Assembly: GCF_000827595.2 (NCBI RefSeq)
Contig: NZ_LN776178.1
Coordinates: forward strand, 310,001-374,000
Direction of reading: 5' to 3'
Length of the DNA stretch: 64,000 nucleotides
Origin: Necropsobacter massiliensis
Lineage (GTDB): Bacteria; Pseudomonadota; Gammaproteobacteria; Enterobacterales; Pasteurellaceae
Shown here: piece by piece, positions 27,243-36,924 of the stretch
Numbering within the stretch: position 1 is the stretch's first letter
Layout of the letters: each line of letters opens with the position of its first letter
Program-made: the position numbers and the translations under genes
The notes under the pieces: model-generated
What the model was told of the DNA's origin: nothing
The model's input: only the letters and a program-made list of their open reading frames with translations
Database searches by the model: none

Positions 27243-28046
27243 TTACCCTTTAAAATCCGTACCAAGGCAAGGCTGGATTTTGGTGAGGATTTCTTTCAGT
27301 AAACGCGGCGGTGCGGCGACGATGTGACCGGCGGTGAGGTAGCTGTGTCCGCCGTGGAAATCACATACTAGGCTGCCGGCTTCGCGTGCAATTAAATCAC
27401 CGGCGGCAATATCCCACGCTTTCACACCCATTTCAAAATAACCGTCTACCCGACCTGCGGCAACGTAGCATAAATCCAGCGCGGCAGAACCGGTGCGGCG
27501 GAAATCGGCGACTTCGCTGATAAGGCTGTTCATCATGGCAAAGTGCAGTGGCATTAATGTTGATTTTTTAAACGGAAAACCGGTGACTAATACGCTACCC
27601 TGTAATTCGCGTTTGTTATCAACACGCAGGCGTAATTCATTGAGTTTCGCTCCTTCGCCACGTACTGCGGTGAATAATTCGTTGCGCATCGGATCATAAA
27701 CCACGCCCACTTCGGTGCGGCCTTTTACGCGGATAGCGATAGAAACAGAAAAGTGCGGTAAACCTTTAATAAAGTTTGTGGTGCCATCCAGTGGGTCGAT
27801 AATCCATTGTATATCGCTGTCTTTACCTTCCAGTGCGCCGCTTTCTTCGGTAATAATAGTGTGCTCGGGATAGGATTTTTTAATGACTTCAATAATAGCC
27901 GTTTCGGAAGCTTTATCAATATTCGTGACAAAGTCGTTTTTGCCTTTGCTCAGGGTTTGGATGTCATCGCGGCGTTCATAACCTTTAGCAATAATATTGC
28001 CCGCTCTTCGTGCCGCACGAATGGCGATATTTAACATTGGATTCAT
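27243..28046 (-). CDS. suhB: Inositol-1-monophosphatase family protein SuhB
   Basis: This 267-residue Mg-dependent phosphatase hydrolyses inositol monophosphates; in E. coli SuhB also joins the Nus antitermination complex that assists ribosome assembly. I chose ATG 28046, giving MNPMLNIAIRAARR, which matches the E. coli N-terminus and length. The open frame continues nine codons upstream. Metal-binding motifs are EESG near 67, WIIDPLDGTTNFIKG near 81-96 and WDIAAGDLIAREAG near 212. Its neighbour trmJ is divergent, as in other gamma-proteobacteria. Confidence 0.94.
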   Translation of the reverse strand: MNPMLNIAIRAARRAGNIIAKGYERRDDIQTLSKGKNDFVTNIDKASETAIIEVIKKSYPEHTIITEESGALEGKDSDIQWIIDPLDGTTNFIKGLPHFSVSIAIRVKGRTEVGVVYDPMRNELFTAVRGEGAKLNELRLRVDNKRELQGSVLVTGFPFKKSTLMPLHFAMMNSLISEVADFRRTGSAALDLCYVAAGRVDGYFEMGVKAWDIAAGDLIAREAGSLVCDFHGGHSYLTAGHIVAAPPRLLKEILTKIQPCLGTDFKG

Positions 28047-28208
28047 AGATTTCCACCAGATTTTAAAGAACAATTGAAAGCGCAGATTATAGTGATTTTT
28101 TCACCGAAAAGCGAGAACTTACAGAAAATTTTAAAATTCCTGACTAAATTTAAAGGGTATTGTGATAGAATATCCACAAGTTGAAGTCAGATAATATAAT
28201 AATTAATT

Positions 28209-28931
28209 ATGCTGGAAAATATCAGGATCGTGCTGGTGGAAACCTCGCACAGCGGTAATATCGGCTCTGCGGCGCGGGCGATGAAAACGATGGGCTTGAC
28301 GCATTTGTTTTTGGTGGCACCAAAACAGCCCGTCGATGAGCAGGCGCTCGCCTTGGCCGCTGGTGCAGAAGATGTGGTTAATAATGCGGTGAGCGTGCAG
28401 CATTTTGACGACGCCATCGCGGATTGCTCTTTAGTGATTGGCACCAGTGCGCGATTGCGTCACGTGCAAAATCCCTTGATTGAACCGCGTGAATGCGCCG
28501 ACAAAGCGATTTCACATGCGCGGCAAGGAAAAACCGCAATTGTGTTCGGGCGTGAACGAAGCGGGCTGACCAACGACGAGCTGCTGAAATGTCGCTATCA
28601 CTTGACGATTCCGGCTAATCCCGATTATTCATCGCTGAATCTGGCTATGGCGGTGCAATTGGTTGCCTATGAGCTAAGAATGGCATGGCGCGCCGCTTGC
28701 CATTCACCACAGTCAGCCCCACTTTCTGCGATAGAGAATATCTATCCGGATGCGCAGGAGCTGGAATATTTTTTCAGCCATACTGAACAGCTTTACCGTC
28801 GATTAGGTTTTATTCAGAATCAAGGTGTTATGCAAAAATTACGGCGTTTGTATCAACGTGCGGAAATTGAAAAAAGCGAGCTGAATATTGTGCATGGTAT
28901 GCTAAGTGCGGTGGAAAAAAAGCTTAAATAA
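28209..28931 (+). CDS. trmJ: tRNA (Cm32/Um32) 2'-O-methyltransferase TrmJ
   Basis: This 240-residue SPOUT-fold enzyme methylates the ribose of nucleotide 32 in several tRNAs. Characteristic motifs are SHSGNIGSAARAMK near 13-26, IVFGRERSGLTNDEL near 115 and IPANPDYSSLNLAMAVQLVAYELR near 135. The order suhB (divergent), trmJ, iscR is the common gamma-proteobacterial arrangement. It ends 74 bp before iscR, with an IscR box in the gap. Confidence 0.94.
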   Translation: MLENIRIVLVETSHSGNIGSAARAMKTMGLTHLFLVAPKQPVDEQALALAAGAEDVVNNAVSVQHFDDAIADCSLVIGTSARLRHVQNPLIEPRECADKAISHARQGKTAIVFGRERSGLTNDELLKCRYHLTIPANPDYSSLNLAMAVQLVAYELRMAWRAACHSPQSAPLSAIENIYPDAQELEYFFSHTEQLYRRLGFIQNQGVMQKLRRLYQRAEIEKSELNIVHGMLSAVEKKLK

Positions 28932-28940
28932 GGCGGTATA

Positions 28941-28965
28941 ATAGTTGACTAATTTGGTTGGTTAT
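28941..28965 (+). promoter_or_regulatory. Type 1 IscR binding site and isc promoter
   Basis: A 25-bp element starting ATAGTTGACT and ending GGTTGGTTAT fits the type 1 IscR consensus (ATA-N3-GACT ... N4-TAT) with two deviations in the right half. It contains a TTGACT -35 box (28945-28950), and TAAGAT (28967-28972) 16 bases downstream can be the -10. [2Fe-2S]-IscR bound here would block the promoter, giving feedback control. Confidence 0.8.
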
Positions 28966-29005
28966 GTAAGATATCGCCATTGATTTATAAGAAGGAAAGC
29001 AGAAG

Positions 29006-29464
29006 ATGAAATTAACATCCAAAGGTCGTTATGCCGTAACCGCAATTTTAGATATTGCCTTGAACGCTGAAAACGGTCCTGTCAGTCTGGCCGATATTTC
29101 GGAGAGACAGCATATTTCCCTTTCTTATTTGGAACAGCTATTTGCTAAATTGCGTCGTCACGGTTTGGTCAAAAGTGTGCGCGGTCCGGGCGGCGGTTAT
29201 CAGTTGGGATTGTCCGCCGATGCAATTTCCATCGGCATGATCATCGCAGCGGTTAATGAAAATATTTCAGTGACCCGTTGTTTGGGGCAAGGTGATTGTC
29301 AGGGCGGGCAGCAATGTTTGACGCATTCTTTGTGGGATCAGCTCAGTCGTCGCATCGAAGATTTTCTCAACGATATCACCTTGGCGGAGCTGGTGAATCA
29401 GCATCATGGTAAGCATGTACAATCGCATCGGGATTTTGACAATTTAGTGATGATTAACGAATAG
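29006..29464 (+). CDS. iscR: Iron-sulfur cluster regulator IscR
   Basis: This 152-residue Rrf2-family winged-helix regulator opens with [19 protein letters not shown]. The [2Fe-2S] ligands are in [21 protein letters not shown]: three cysteines near 92, 98 and 104 plus a histidine near 107. When clusters are plentiful, holo-IscR represses the isc operon through the box at 28941-28965. It is the first gene of iscR-iscS-iscU-iscA-hscB-hscA-fdx. A GAAGGAAA ribosome binding site precedes it. Confidence 0.95.
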   Translation: MKLTSKGRYAVTAILDIALNAENGPVSLADISERQHISLSYLEQLFAKLRRHGLVKSVRGPGGGYQLGLSADAISIGMIIAAVNENISVTRCLGQGDCQGGQQCLTHSLWDQLSRRIEDFLNDITLAELVNQHHGKHVQSHRDFDNLVMINE

Positions 29465-29512
29465 CCTTATAAAAAGAGCGGTAAAAAAATAAAGCGTTTT
29501 TAGGAGTTGATA

Positions 29513-30727
29513 ATGAAATTACCCATTTATTTAGATTATGCGGCGACTTGCCCGGTGGATGAACGTGTGGCAAAAAAAATGATGGATTATTTAACCATTG
29601 ACGGCACTTTCGGTAACCCGGCGTCGCGCTCGCACAAATTCGGCTGGCAGGCGGAAGAAGCGGTGGATGTGGCGCGTAATCATATTGCCGATCTGATCGG
29701 TGCAGACAGCCGGGAAATTGTGTTTACGTCCGGTGCGACGGAAGCGGATAATCTGGCGCTGAAAGGCGCGGCGCACTTTTACCAAACCAAGGGTAAACAT
29801 ATCATTACCTGCAAAACTGAACACAAAGCGGTGCTGGATACCTGTCGTCAGTTGGAGCGCGAAGGCTTTGAAGTGACCTATTTAAGCCCGCAGTCAGACG
29901 GTTTGATTGATTTGGACGAATTAAGTGCGGCGATTCGTGACGACACTATTTTAGTTTCCATTATGCACGTGAATAATGAAATTGGCGTAATTCAGGATAT
30001 TGAACGTATCGGCGAAATCTGTCGTGAACGGCGCGTGGTTTTTCATGTGGATGCCACTCAGAGCGTAGGGAAATTGCCGATTAATTTAGCGCAGCTGAAA
30101 GTGGATTTAATGTCCATGTCCAGCCATAAACTGTATGGACCGAAAGGAATCGGCGCCTTATATGTGCGTCGCAAACCGCGTATCCGTCTGGAAGCGATTA
30201 TCCACGGCGGCGGTCATGAACGCGGTATGCGTTCCGGCACTTTACCGGTGCATCAAATTGTCGGTATGGGCGAGGCTTATCGTATCTGTAAGGAAGAAAT
30301 GGCGACCGAAATGCCGCGCCTGAAAGCGTTGCGTGACCGTTTATATCAAGGATTGAAAGACATTGAAGAAACCTATGTGAACGGTTCAATGGAACATCGA
30401 GTAGACAATAATCTGAACATCAGTTTTAACTATGTGGAAGGCGAAAGTCTGATGATGGCGCTGCGCGATATTGCCGTTTCTTCCGGTTCGGCCTGTACCT
30501 CGGCAAGTCTGGAACCTTCTTATGTGCTACGTGCGCTCGGGCTGAACGACGAACTAGCACACAGTTCGATCCGCTTTACGCTTGGGCGTTATACCACGCA
30601 GGAAGAAATTGATTACACCATTAATCTAGTGAAAAGTGCGGTGCAAAAATTACGTGAATTATCACCGTTGTGGGATATGTATAAAGAAGGCGTCGATTTA
30701 AGCTCAATCGAGTGGACGCACCATTAG
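29513..30727 (+). CDS. iscS: Cysteine desulfurase IscS
   Basis: This 404-residue pyridoxal-phosphate enzyme takes sulfur from cysteine for iron-sulfur cluster and thio-tRNA synthesis. The start [12 protein letters not shown] at ATG 29513 (TAGGAG upstream) gives exactly the E. coli length. The PLP lysine is in [12 protein letters not shown] near 206 and the sulfur-carrying cysteine in [13 protein letters not shown] near 328. It donates sulfur to IscU, encoded next after a hairpin-containing gap. Confidence 0.96.
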   Translation: MKLPIYLDYAATCPVDERVAKKMMDYLTIDGTFGNPASRSHKFGWQAEEAVDVARNHIADLIGADSREIVFTSGATEADNLALKGAAHFYQTKGKHIITCKTEHKAVLDTCRQLEREGFEVTYLSPQSDGLIDLDELSAAIRDDTILVSIMHVNNEIGVIQDIERIGEICRERRVVFHVDATQSVGKLPINLAQLKVDLMSMSSHKLYGPKGIGALYVRRKPRIRLEAIIHGGGHERGMRSGTLPVHQIVGMGEAYRICKEEMATEMPRLKALRDRLYQGLKDIEETYVNGSMEHRVDNNLNISFNYVEGESLMMALRDIAVSSGSACTSASLEPSYVLRALGLNDELAHSSIRFTLGRYTTQEEIDYTINLVKSAVQKLRELSPLWDMYKEGVDLSSIEWTHH

Positions 30728-30740
30728 TATTTTGTCCTCC

Positions 30741-30765
30741 CATGCCGCCTTATATTCGCGGCATG
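30741..30765 (+). repeat. Intercistronic hairpin between iscS and iscU
   Basis: CATGCCGC at 30741-30748 pairs with GCGGCATG at 30758-30765 around a nine-base loop. With no T run it is more likely an mRNA-stability or processing element than a terminator. Confidence 0.6.
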
Positions 30766-30836
30766 CGAGCATTGTTACTCGGCTTATTGTTTTTGATAAA
30801 CAGACAACTATTTTAAATGTAGGAAAGGAAGAAAAT

Positions 30837-31220
30837 ATGGCATACAGTGATAAAGTGATCGACCATTATGAAAATCCGCGTAATGTCGGTTCGTTTGATA
30901 AAAAAGCGGCGGATATCGGCACCGGTATGGTCGGCGCGCCGGCCTGTGGAGATGTCATGCAGTTACAGATTAAAGTGAATGACAGCGGCATTATTGAAGA
31001 CGCGAAATTCAAAACCTACGGCTGCGGTTCTGCCATCGCCTCCAGTTCCCTAATCACCGAATGGGTGAAAGGCAAATCACTGGATGAGGCGCAAGGCATT
31101 AAAAACAGCCAGATTGCAGAAGAACTGGAATTACCGCCGGTTAAAATTCACTGTTCTATTTTAGCGGAAGACGCCATTAAAGCGGCAATCGCAGACTATA
31201 AAGCGAAAAAAGGCGAGTAA
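30837..31220 (+). CDS. iscU: Iron-sulfur cluster scaffold IscU
   Basis: This 127-residue scaffold builds [2Fe-2S] clusters from IscS sulfur and hands them on through HscA/HscB. The start is ATG 30837 (MAYSDKVIDHYENP) with AGGAAAGGAAG upstream. The open frame extends farther 5' but that part is not IscU-like. The three ligand cysteines lie in GAPACGDVMQ near 37, TYGCGSAIASSS near 63 and VKIHCSILAED near 106. LPPVKIH, the HscA recognition motif, is intact. Confidence 0.96.
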   Translation: MAYSDKVIDHYENPRNVGSFDKKAADIGTGMVGAPACGDVMQLQIKVNDSGIIEDAKFKTYGCGSAIASSSLITEWVKGKSLDEAQGIKNSQIAEELELPPVKIHCSILAEDAIKAAIADYKAKKGE

Positions 31221-31234
31221 TTGATTATTCTGAT

Positions 31235-31256
31235 ACGCGCGCATCAGGGCGCGCGT
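31235..31256 (+). repeat. Intercistronic hairpin between iscU and iscA
   Basis: ACGCGCGC at 31235-31242 pairs with GCGCGCGT at 31249-31256 in an all-GC-rich stem with a six-base loop. No T run follows. It may protect the iscSU part of the message. Confidence 0.6.
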
Positions 31257-31287
31257 CATCATTTTTACCTTCTATTTGGAGAATATT

Positions 31288-31611
31288 ATGGCGATCACAT
31301 TAACCGACAGTGCGGCGAATCGGGTAAAAACCTTTTTGACTAATCGCGGCAAGGGTATCGGATTGCGTTTAGGCATCAAAACTTCCGGTTGTTCAGGGCT
31401 GGCGTATGTGCTGGAGTTCGTCGATAGTCTGAATGAGGACGATCACGTGTTTGACAATAACGGTGTTAAAGTGATTGTAGATAGCAAAAGTCTGGTGTAT
31501 CTGGACGGCACCCAGCTTGATTTTGTGAAAGAAGGGCTGAATGAAGGATTTAAGTTCACCAATCCGAATGTAAAAGATCAATGTGGTTGTGGCGAAAGTT
31601 TTAACGTATAG
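31288..31611 (+). CDS. iscA: Iron-sulfur cluster A-type carrier IscA
   Basis: This 107-residue carrier delivers clusters to apoproteins. ATG 31288 (TTGGAGAA upstream) gives [13 protein letters not shown] and the standard length. Its three conserved cysteines are in TSGCSGLAY near 35 and in DQCGCGESF near 99-101. It precedes hscB by 13 bp. Confidence 0.95.
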   Translation: MAITLTDSAANRVKTFLTNRGKGIGLRLGIKTSGCSGLAYVLEFVDSLNEDDHVFDNNGVKVIVDSKSLVYLDGTQLDFVKEGLNEGFKFTNPNVKDQCGCGESFNV

Positions 31612-31624
31612 GCAGGTGAAAGGC

Positions 31625-32152
31625 ATGAGCAATCCATTCGCATTATTTGATCTGCCAGTTGATTTTGAACTTGACCGCAATCTCCTTACGCAGCGTTATC
31701 TGGCGCTGCAAAAATCGCTGCATCCGGATAATTTCGCTAACCGCAGCACGCAGGAACAGCGTCTAGCAATGCAGAAATCAGCGGAAGTCAATGATGCGCT
31801 ACAGGTTTTGAAAGACCCCGTTTCGCGCGCCGACAGCATGATTGCCCTGGCACTTGGCGAAGTGCAAAACGAGCAGCAGACCAATCACGATATGGCGTTT
31901 CTGCTACAGCAAATGGAATGGCGCGAACAGCTGGAAAGCATCGAGCAGCAACAGGATAGTGCGCAGCTGGCGGTGTTTTCACAACAGATCGCACAGGCAG
32001 AAGATGCCATTTTAAGCGAACTTTCCGGCGCACTTACTGCAAAAGACTGGCAACAGGGGCGCTTATTGACCGACCGGTTGCGTTTTATTCGGAAGCTGAC
32101 GGCGGAAATTGAGCGGATCGAAGAAAAATTGCTGGAAGACGCGGCGTTCTGA
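31625..32152 (+). CDS. hscB: Fe-S co-chaperone HscB (Hsc20)
   Basis: This 175-residue J-domain protein stimulates the HscA ATPase and targets IscU to it. ATG 31625 opens MSNPFALFDLPVDFELD. The HPD motif is visible in SLHPDNFANRS near 32. A C-terminal helical domain of about 90 residues binds IscU. The AGGTGAAAGG ribosome binding site overlaps the end of iscA. Confidence 0.95.
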   Translation: MSNPFALFDLPVDFELDRNLLTQRYLALQKSLHPDNFANRSTQEQRLAMQKSAEVNDALQVLKDPVSRADSMIALALGEVQNEQQTNHDMAFLLQQMEWREQLESIEQQQDSAQLAVFSQQIAQAEDAILSELSGALTAKDWQQGRLLTDRLRFIRKLTAEIERIEEKLLEDAAF

Positions 32153-32229
32153 TGCCTTAACGGCAAAAATCATTATAATACGCAGACTAACACGGATTAA
32201 TACATAAGAATTATATAGAGAAACTACTC

Positions 32230-34095
32230 ATGGCACTACTGCAAATCGCCGAACCCGGCCAGAGCGCGGCTCCGCATCAACAAAAGCGCGCGGTCGGCAT
32301 TGATTTAGGCACGACCAATTCACTGGTCGCAACAGTACGTAACGGAATGACGGAAATTTTAGCCGATGAACAAGAACGCCCGCTGACTCCCTCAATCGTC
32401 AATTTTCAACCGAATCAAACCGTCAGCGTGGGGTATGATGCCGCCGCGTTGGCAAGTCAAGACCCGCGCAATACGATTATTTCGGTCAAACGCTTAATGG
32501 GGCGTTCTCTGGCGGATGTGCAACAGCGTTATCCGAACCTGCCTTATACATTCGCGCAGACGGAAAACGGATTACCGCTGTTTCACACTTCGCAGGGATT
32601 GATTAGTCCGGTTGAAGTTTCGGCAGAAATTCTAAAAAAACTGACCGCACTTGCCGAACAGCGGTTGGGTGGCGAATTAGCCGGCGCGGTAATTACCGTG
32701 CCCGCCTATTTTGATGACGCGCAGCGGCAAAGCACCAAAGATGCGGCAAAGTTAGCCGGATTAAATGTCCTACGTTTGCTGAACGAACCGACGGCGGCAG
32801 CGATTGCCTATGGGCTGGACAGCGGGCAGGAAGGCGTGATTGCGGTTTACGATTTGGGTGGCGGCACCTTTGATATTTCCGTGTTGCGTTTGTCTAAGGG
32901 CGTATTTGAAGTGTTGGCGACCGGCGGAGATACAGCTTTAGGCGGTGATGATTTTGATCACCTTATTGCCGATTGGATCGTGCAACAATCCGGCGTCGGC
33001 ATTGACGATGCACAGCAGCAGCGTCAGTTAATCGAAACGGCAAGTCAGGCTAAAGTGCGGTTAAGTTCGGCACAGAAAACGATGATTCGATTTAAAGATT
33101 GGTCGGAGGAACTGTCCGTCACGCAATTTAATCAACTGATTGAGCCGCTGGTTAAACGTTCTTTAATGGCTTGTCGCCGAGCCTTAAAAGATGCCGGTGT
33201 CAGCGCGACAGAAGTACGTGAAGTGGTGATGGTCGGCGGCTCGACCCGCGTGCCTTATGTGCGTGAGCAAGTGCAGGCATTTTTCCAACGCCCGCCCCTA
33301 ACTACCATTGACCCCGATAAAGTGGTGGCGCTCGGTGCCGCGATTCAAGCGGATATCCTGGTCGGCAATAAGCCGGAGGCGGAAATGCTGTTGCTGGATG
33401 TGATTCCACTGTCGCTGGGAATTGAAACCATGGGCGGGCTGGTGGAGAAAATTATTCCGCGCAATACCACCATTCCTGTTGCCCGTGCCCAGGAATTTAC
33501 CACTTTTAAAGACGGTCAAACCGCAATGTCGGTGCATATCGTGCAGGGCGAGCGCGAGATGGTGGACGATTGCCGTTCGCTGGCGCGTTTTACCCTACGC
33601 GGTATTCCGCCGATGGCAGCGGGCGCAGCGCATATTCGGGTAACCTATCAGGTAGATGCGGACGGTTTATTGAGCGTGACGGCAATGGAAAAATCCACTG
33701 GCGTGCAATCCTCCATTCAGGTGAAACCCTCTTACGGTTTAACCGATGATGAAATTACCGATATGCTGAAAACCTCAATGGAAAATGCCAAACAGGATAT
33801 TCAGGCGCGCCAGCTAGCAGAACAGCGGGTGGAAGCGGCGCGGGTTATCGAAAGTGTGTATGCGGCGTTGCGCCAAGATGAAGATTTACTCAACGATGAG
33901 GAATTAAGTGCGGTTAAAAATGCGCTAGTTTCGTTGCAGCAATTGCAGCGGCAGGATGACAGTTTGGCGATCAAACAAGGTATTAAAGCCTTGGATCTGG
34001 CGACGCAAGAGTTCGCCGCGCGTCGTATGGATAAATCAATTCGTGCCGCCTTATCCGGTCATTCGATTGATGATATTGAGAAATTGAAGGAATAA
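32230..34095 (+). CDS. hscA: Fe-S chaperone HscA (Hsc66)
   Basis: This 621-residue Hsp70-family ATPase releases clusters from IscU. The nucleotide-binding domain shows [14 protein letters not shown] near 24, [14 protein letters not shown] near 205 and [12 protein letters not shown] near 340. The substrate-binding domain begins near 400 ([16 protein letters not shown]). No frame damage is seen. Three uptake signals lie within the coding sequence (at about 32643, 33051 and 33906). Confidence 0.96.
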   Translation: MALLQIAEPGQSAAPHQQKRAVGIDLGTTNSLVATVRNGMTEILADEQERPLTPSIVNFQPNQTVSVGYDAAALASQDPRNTIISVKRLMGRSLADVQQRYPNLPYTFAQTENGLPLFHTSQGLISPVEVSAEILKKLTALAEQRLGGELAGAVITVPAYFDDAQRQSTKDAAKLAGLNVLRLLNEPTAAAIAYGLDSGQEGVIAVYDLGGGTFDISVLRLSKGVFEVLATGGDTALGGDDFDHLIADWIVQQSGVGIDDAQQQRQLIETASQAKVRLSSAQKTMIRFKDWSEELSVTQFNQLIEPLVKRSLMACRRALKDAGVSATEVREVVMVGGSTRVPYVREQVQAFFQRPPLTTIDPDKVVALGAAIQADILVGNKPEAEMLLLDVIPLSLGIETMGGLVEKIIPRNTTIPVARAQEFTTFKDGQTAMSVHIVQGEREMVDDCRSLARFTLRGIPPMAAGAAHIRVTYQVDADGLLSVTAMEKSTGVQSSIQVKPSYGLTDDEITDMLKTSMENAKQDIQARQLAEQRVEAARVIESVYAALRQDEDLLNDEELSAVKNALVSLQQLQRQDDSLAIKQGIKALDLATQEFAARRMDKSIRAALSGHSIDDIEKLKE

Positions 34096-34098
34096 ACT

Positions 34099-34437
34099 AT
34101 GGTTAAAGTTGTATTTTTACCCCATGAAACTCTGTGTCCGGACGGTATGGTCGTGGATGCAGCGGAAGGGGATAACTTGCTGGATGTGGCGCTGGACGCC
34201 GGCGTTGAAATTGAACATGCCTGCGATAAATCTTGTGCTTGTACTACCTGCCATGTAATTATCCGCGAAGGATTCGACAGTTTAAACGAAAGCAGTGATC
34301 AGGAAGATGATATGCTGGATAAAGCATGGGGGCTGGAAGTGGACAGCCGTTTAAGCTGCCAATGTAAAATCGGCACAGAAGATTTAGTGGTCGAAATTCC
34401 AAAATACAGCATTAATCACGCCCGGGAAGAGCACTAA
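34099..34437 (+). CDS. fdx: Isc-system [2Fe-2S] ferredoxin Fdx
   Basis: This 112-residue adrenodoxin-type ferredoxin supplies electrons for cluster assembly. Ligand cysteines are in HACDKSCACTTCHVI (near 42, 48 and 51) and LSCQCKI near 87. It starts three bases after hscA. An iscX gene does not follow. Confidence 0.95.
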   Translation: MVKVVFLPHETLCPDGMVVDAAEGDNLLDVALDAGVEIEHACDKSCACTTCHVIIREGFDSLNESSDQEDDMLDKAWGLEVDSRLSCQCKIGTEDLVVEIPKYSINHAREEH

Positions 34438-34450
34438 TTGCCCGTCATGC

Positions 34451-34480
34451 AGTCGTCAGCATTGATATGTATTGACGACT
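34451..34480 (+). terminator. Probable terminator hairpin of the isc operon
   Basis: AGTCGTCA at 34451-34458 pairs with TGACGACT at 34473-34480; TGTCTTTTC follows. The stem is perfect but the T run is short, so confidence is moderate. Confidence 0.55.
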
Positions 34481-34549
34481 TGTCTTTTCATGAATTACCC
34501 CGAATAATAGACGGGCATTCCCTTTATGATGAGTATTAAAAGGATACTT

Positions 34550-36823
34550 ATGAACATTCAACAAGCAATTAAGCAGCACCACCTCGGCTTATTATTTCAG
34601 CAGGGTTCGTTCGGCATAGAAAAAGAAAGTCAGCGTGTACACAGCGACGGTTCGATTGTCACCAGCGCGCACCCAAAAGTGTTCGGTAACCGTTCCTATC
34701 ATCCTTATATTCAAACCGATTTCGCCGAAAGTCAGCTTGAATTGATAACCCCGCCGAATAACAATATTGAGGACAGTTTACGCTGGCTGTCCGCCATTCA
34801 TGAAGTGGTGTTGCGTTCCTTGCCGGAAGATGAATATATTTTTCCGTTCAGTATGCCGGCAGGCTTGCCGCCGGCGGATCAAATTAAAGTGGCACAGCTG
34901 GATAATGCTGAAGATGTGGCGTATCGGGAGCATTTGGTGCAATCTTACGGCAAAAATAAACAAATGGTCAGCGGCATTCATTATAATTTTCAGCTTTCGC
35001 CCGAACTGATCAACACCTTGTTTGCACTGCAACATCGCTATCAAAGTGCGGTGGATTTTCAGAACGATTTATATCTAAAAATGGCGAAGAATTTTCTGCG
35101 CTATCAATGGGTACTGCTTTATTTGCTGTCCGCCACGCCGACGGTAGACGCCGATTATTTTAAACAGGGTTCGCCGCTACAGCCAGGACAATATGTGCGT
35201 AGCCTGCGTTCCAGCCGTTACGGTTATGTGAATGCGCCGGAGATCGTCGTTTCGTTTGACAGCGTGGAAAAATATGTCGAAACCTTAGAGCATTGGGTGA
35301 AAAGCGGAAAACTGATTGCCGAAAAAGAATTTTATTCCAATGTGCGTTTGCGTGGTGCGAAGAAAGCCCGCGATTTGCTGCAAAACGGCATTCAGTATCT
35401 GGAATTCCGCCTGTTTGATCTGAATCCTTTCGAACCTTACGGCATCGGTCTGCGTGATGCACAATTTATTCATTATTTTGTGCTGCTGATGATCTGGCTG
35501 GATGACACCGCAGATCAAGCCGGGGTGGAATTAGGCAAAGCACGTTTGGCGCAAGTCGCTTGGGAAAACCCGCTGTCTGAAACCGCCTACCGTGAAGAAG
35601 GCGAAGCGCTGCTCGAGCGCTTAATCACCATGTTGAACGATATCGGTGCAGAGCAAAGTGCGGTCGAAATCGTGCAAGCAAAATTGGCACAGTTTGCCGC
35701 ACCGGATAAAACCTTGTGCGGGCGCGTGGTACAGGCGCTGGAACAAAACGGGGGCTATCAACAGCTCGGTGCGGCGTTGGCACAACGCTATAAAGCCGCG
35801 GCGTTTGAGCGGTTTTATGCACTTTCCGCCTTTGACAATATGGAATTATCCACGCAGGCATTGTTGTTTGATTTGATTCAAAAAGGGATCAAAACCGAGA
35901 TTTTGGACGAGCATGATCAATTCCTTTGCCTACAATTCGGCGATCATATCGAGTATGTGAAAAACGGCAATATGACCTCTCATGACAGCTATATCTCGCC
36001 GCTGATTATGGAAAATAAAGTCGTCACCAAAAAAGTGTTGGCGAAGTCCGGGTTCAATGTGCCGCAGAGTTTGGAATTTACCTCGGCGGAACAAGCACTG
36101 GCGAGCTATAGCCTGTTTGAACGGCGCGCAGTAGTGATTAAACCAAAATCCACTAATTACGGTTTAGGCATTACTATTTTTCAGCAAGGTGTGCAGCACC
36201 GCGAGGATTTTGCTCAAGCGGTGGCAATCGCATTCCGTGAAGACAAAGAGATTATGGTGGAAGATTATCTGGTCGGCACCGAATACCGCTTTTTCGTACT
36301 CGGTGATAAAACGCTGGCGGTGCTGCTGCGTGTTCCCGCCAATGTTATCGGCGATGGCATCCATACGGTGGCGGAACTGGTGGCAGCGAAAAACGATCAC
36401 CCACTGCGCGGCGACGGCAGCCGTACCCCGCTGAAAAAAATCGCCTTGGGCGATATTGAGCGCTTACAGCTGAAAGAACAGGGACTGACAATCGACAGTA
36501 TCCCGGCAAAAGATCAATTGGTACAACTGCGCGCCAATTCCAATATCAGCACCGGCGGTGACAGTATCGATATGACCGACGCAATGCACGACAGCTACAA
36601 ACAGCTTGCCGTGGGCATCACCAAGGCTATGGGCGCGGCAGTGTGTGGCGTGGATCTCATTATTCCCGATCTGACCCGACCTGCTGAACCGAATCTCGCC
36701 TCATGGGGCGTAATTGAAGCGAATTTCAATCCGATGATGATGATGCACATTTTCCCTTATGCCGGACAATCCAGACGGGTAACCCAAAATGTCATCGCGA
36801 TGTTATTCCCGGAACTGAAATAA
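34550..36823 (+). CDS. gshF: Bifunctional glutathione synthetase GshF (GshAB)
   Basis: This 757-residue fusion makes glutathione in two steps: gamma-glutamylcysteine synthesis by the N-terminal half (about 1-500; FGIEKESQRV near 20, WVLLYLLSATPT near 185) and glycine addition by a C-terminal ATP-grasp domain (about 510-757; VVIKPKSTNYGLGI, EDYLVGTEYRFFV, VIEANFNPMM). Such fusions are known in Pasteurella multocida and streptococci, in place of separate gshA and gshB. ATG 34550 with AAAAGGA upstream is preferred over an ATG 24 bases earlier. A bidirectional terminator follows. Confidence 0.95.
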   Translation: MNIQQAIKQHHLGLLFQQGSFGIEKESQRVHSDGSIVTSAHPKVFGNRSYHPYIQTDFAESQLELITPPNNNIEDSLRWLSAIHEVVLRSLPEDEYIFPFSMPAGLPPADQIKVAQLDNAEDVAYREHLVQSYGKNKQMVSGIHYNFQLSPELINTLFALQHRYQSAVDFQNDLYLKMAKNFLRYQWVLLYLLSATPTVDADYFKQGSPLQPGQYVRSLRSSRYGYVNAPEIVVSFDSVEKYVETLEHWVKSGKLIAEKEFYSNVRLRGAKKARDLLQNGIQYLEFRLFDLNPFEPYGIGLRDAQFIHYFVLLMIWLDDTADQAGVELGKARLAQVAWENPLSETAYREEGEALLERLITMLNDIGAEQSAVEIVQAKLAQFAAPDKTLCGRVVQALEQNGGYQQLGAALAQRYKAAAFERFYALSAFDNMELSTQALLFDLIQKGIKTEILDEHDQFLCLQFGDHIEYVKNGNMTSHDSYISPLIMENKVVTKKVLAKSGFNVPQSLEFTSAEQALASYSLFERRAVVIKPKSTNYGLGITIFQQGVQHREDFAQAVAIAFREDKEIMVEDYLVGTEYRFFVLGDKTLAVLLRVPANVIGDGIHTVAELVAAKNDHPLRGDGSRTPLKKIALGDIERLQLKEQGLTIDSIPAKDQLVQLRANSNISTGGDSIDMTDAMHDSYKQLAVGITKAMGAAVCGVDLIIPDLTRPAEPNLASWGVIEANFNPMMMMHIFPYAGQSRRVTQNVIAMLFPELK

Positions 36824-36828
36824 TTGTA

Positions 36829-36857
36829 AAAACCGCATATTGTTTATGCGGTTTTTT
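36829..36857. terminator. Bidirectional terminator between gshF and the AEC transporter
   Basis: AAAACCGCAT at 36829-36838 pairs with ATGCGGTTTT at 36846-36855 around a seven-base loop. T runs flank it on both strands, fitting the convergent genes on each side. Confidence 0.88.
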
Positions 36858-36924
36858 ATGGTGTATAGGCATCAATTCTTAGCTGATTTCCAACTGCTAT
36901 GATGCCGTGTAAAGTTGTCAGGTA

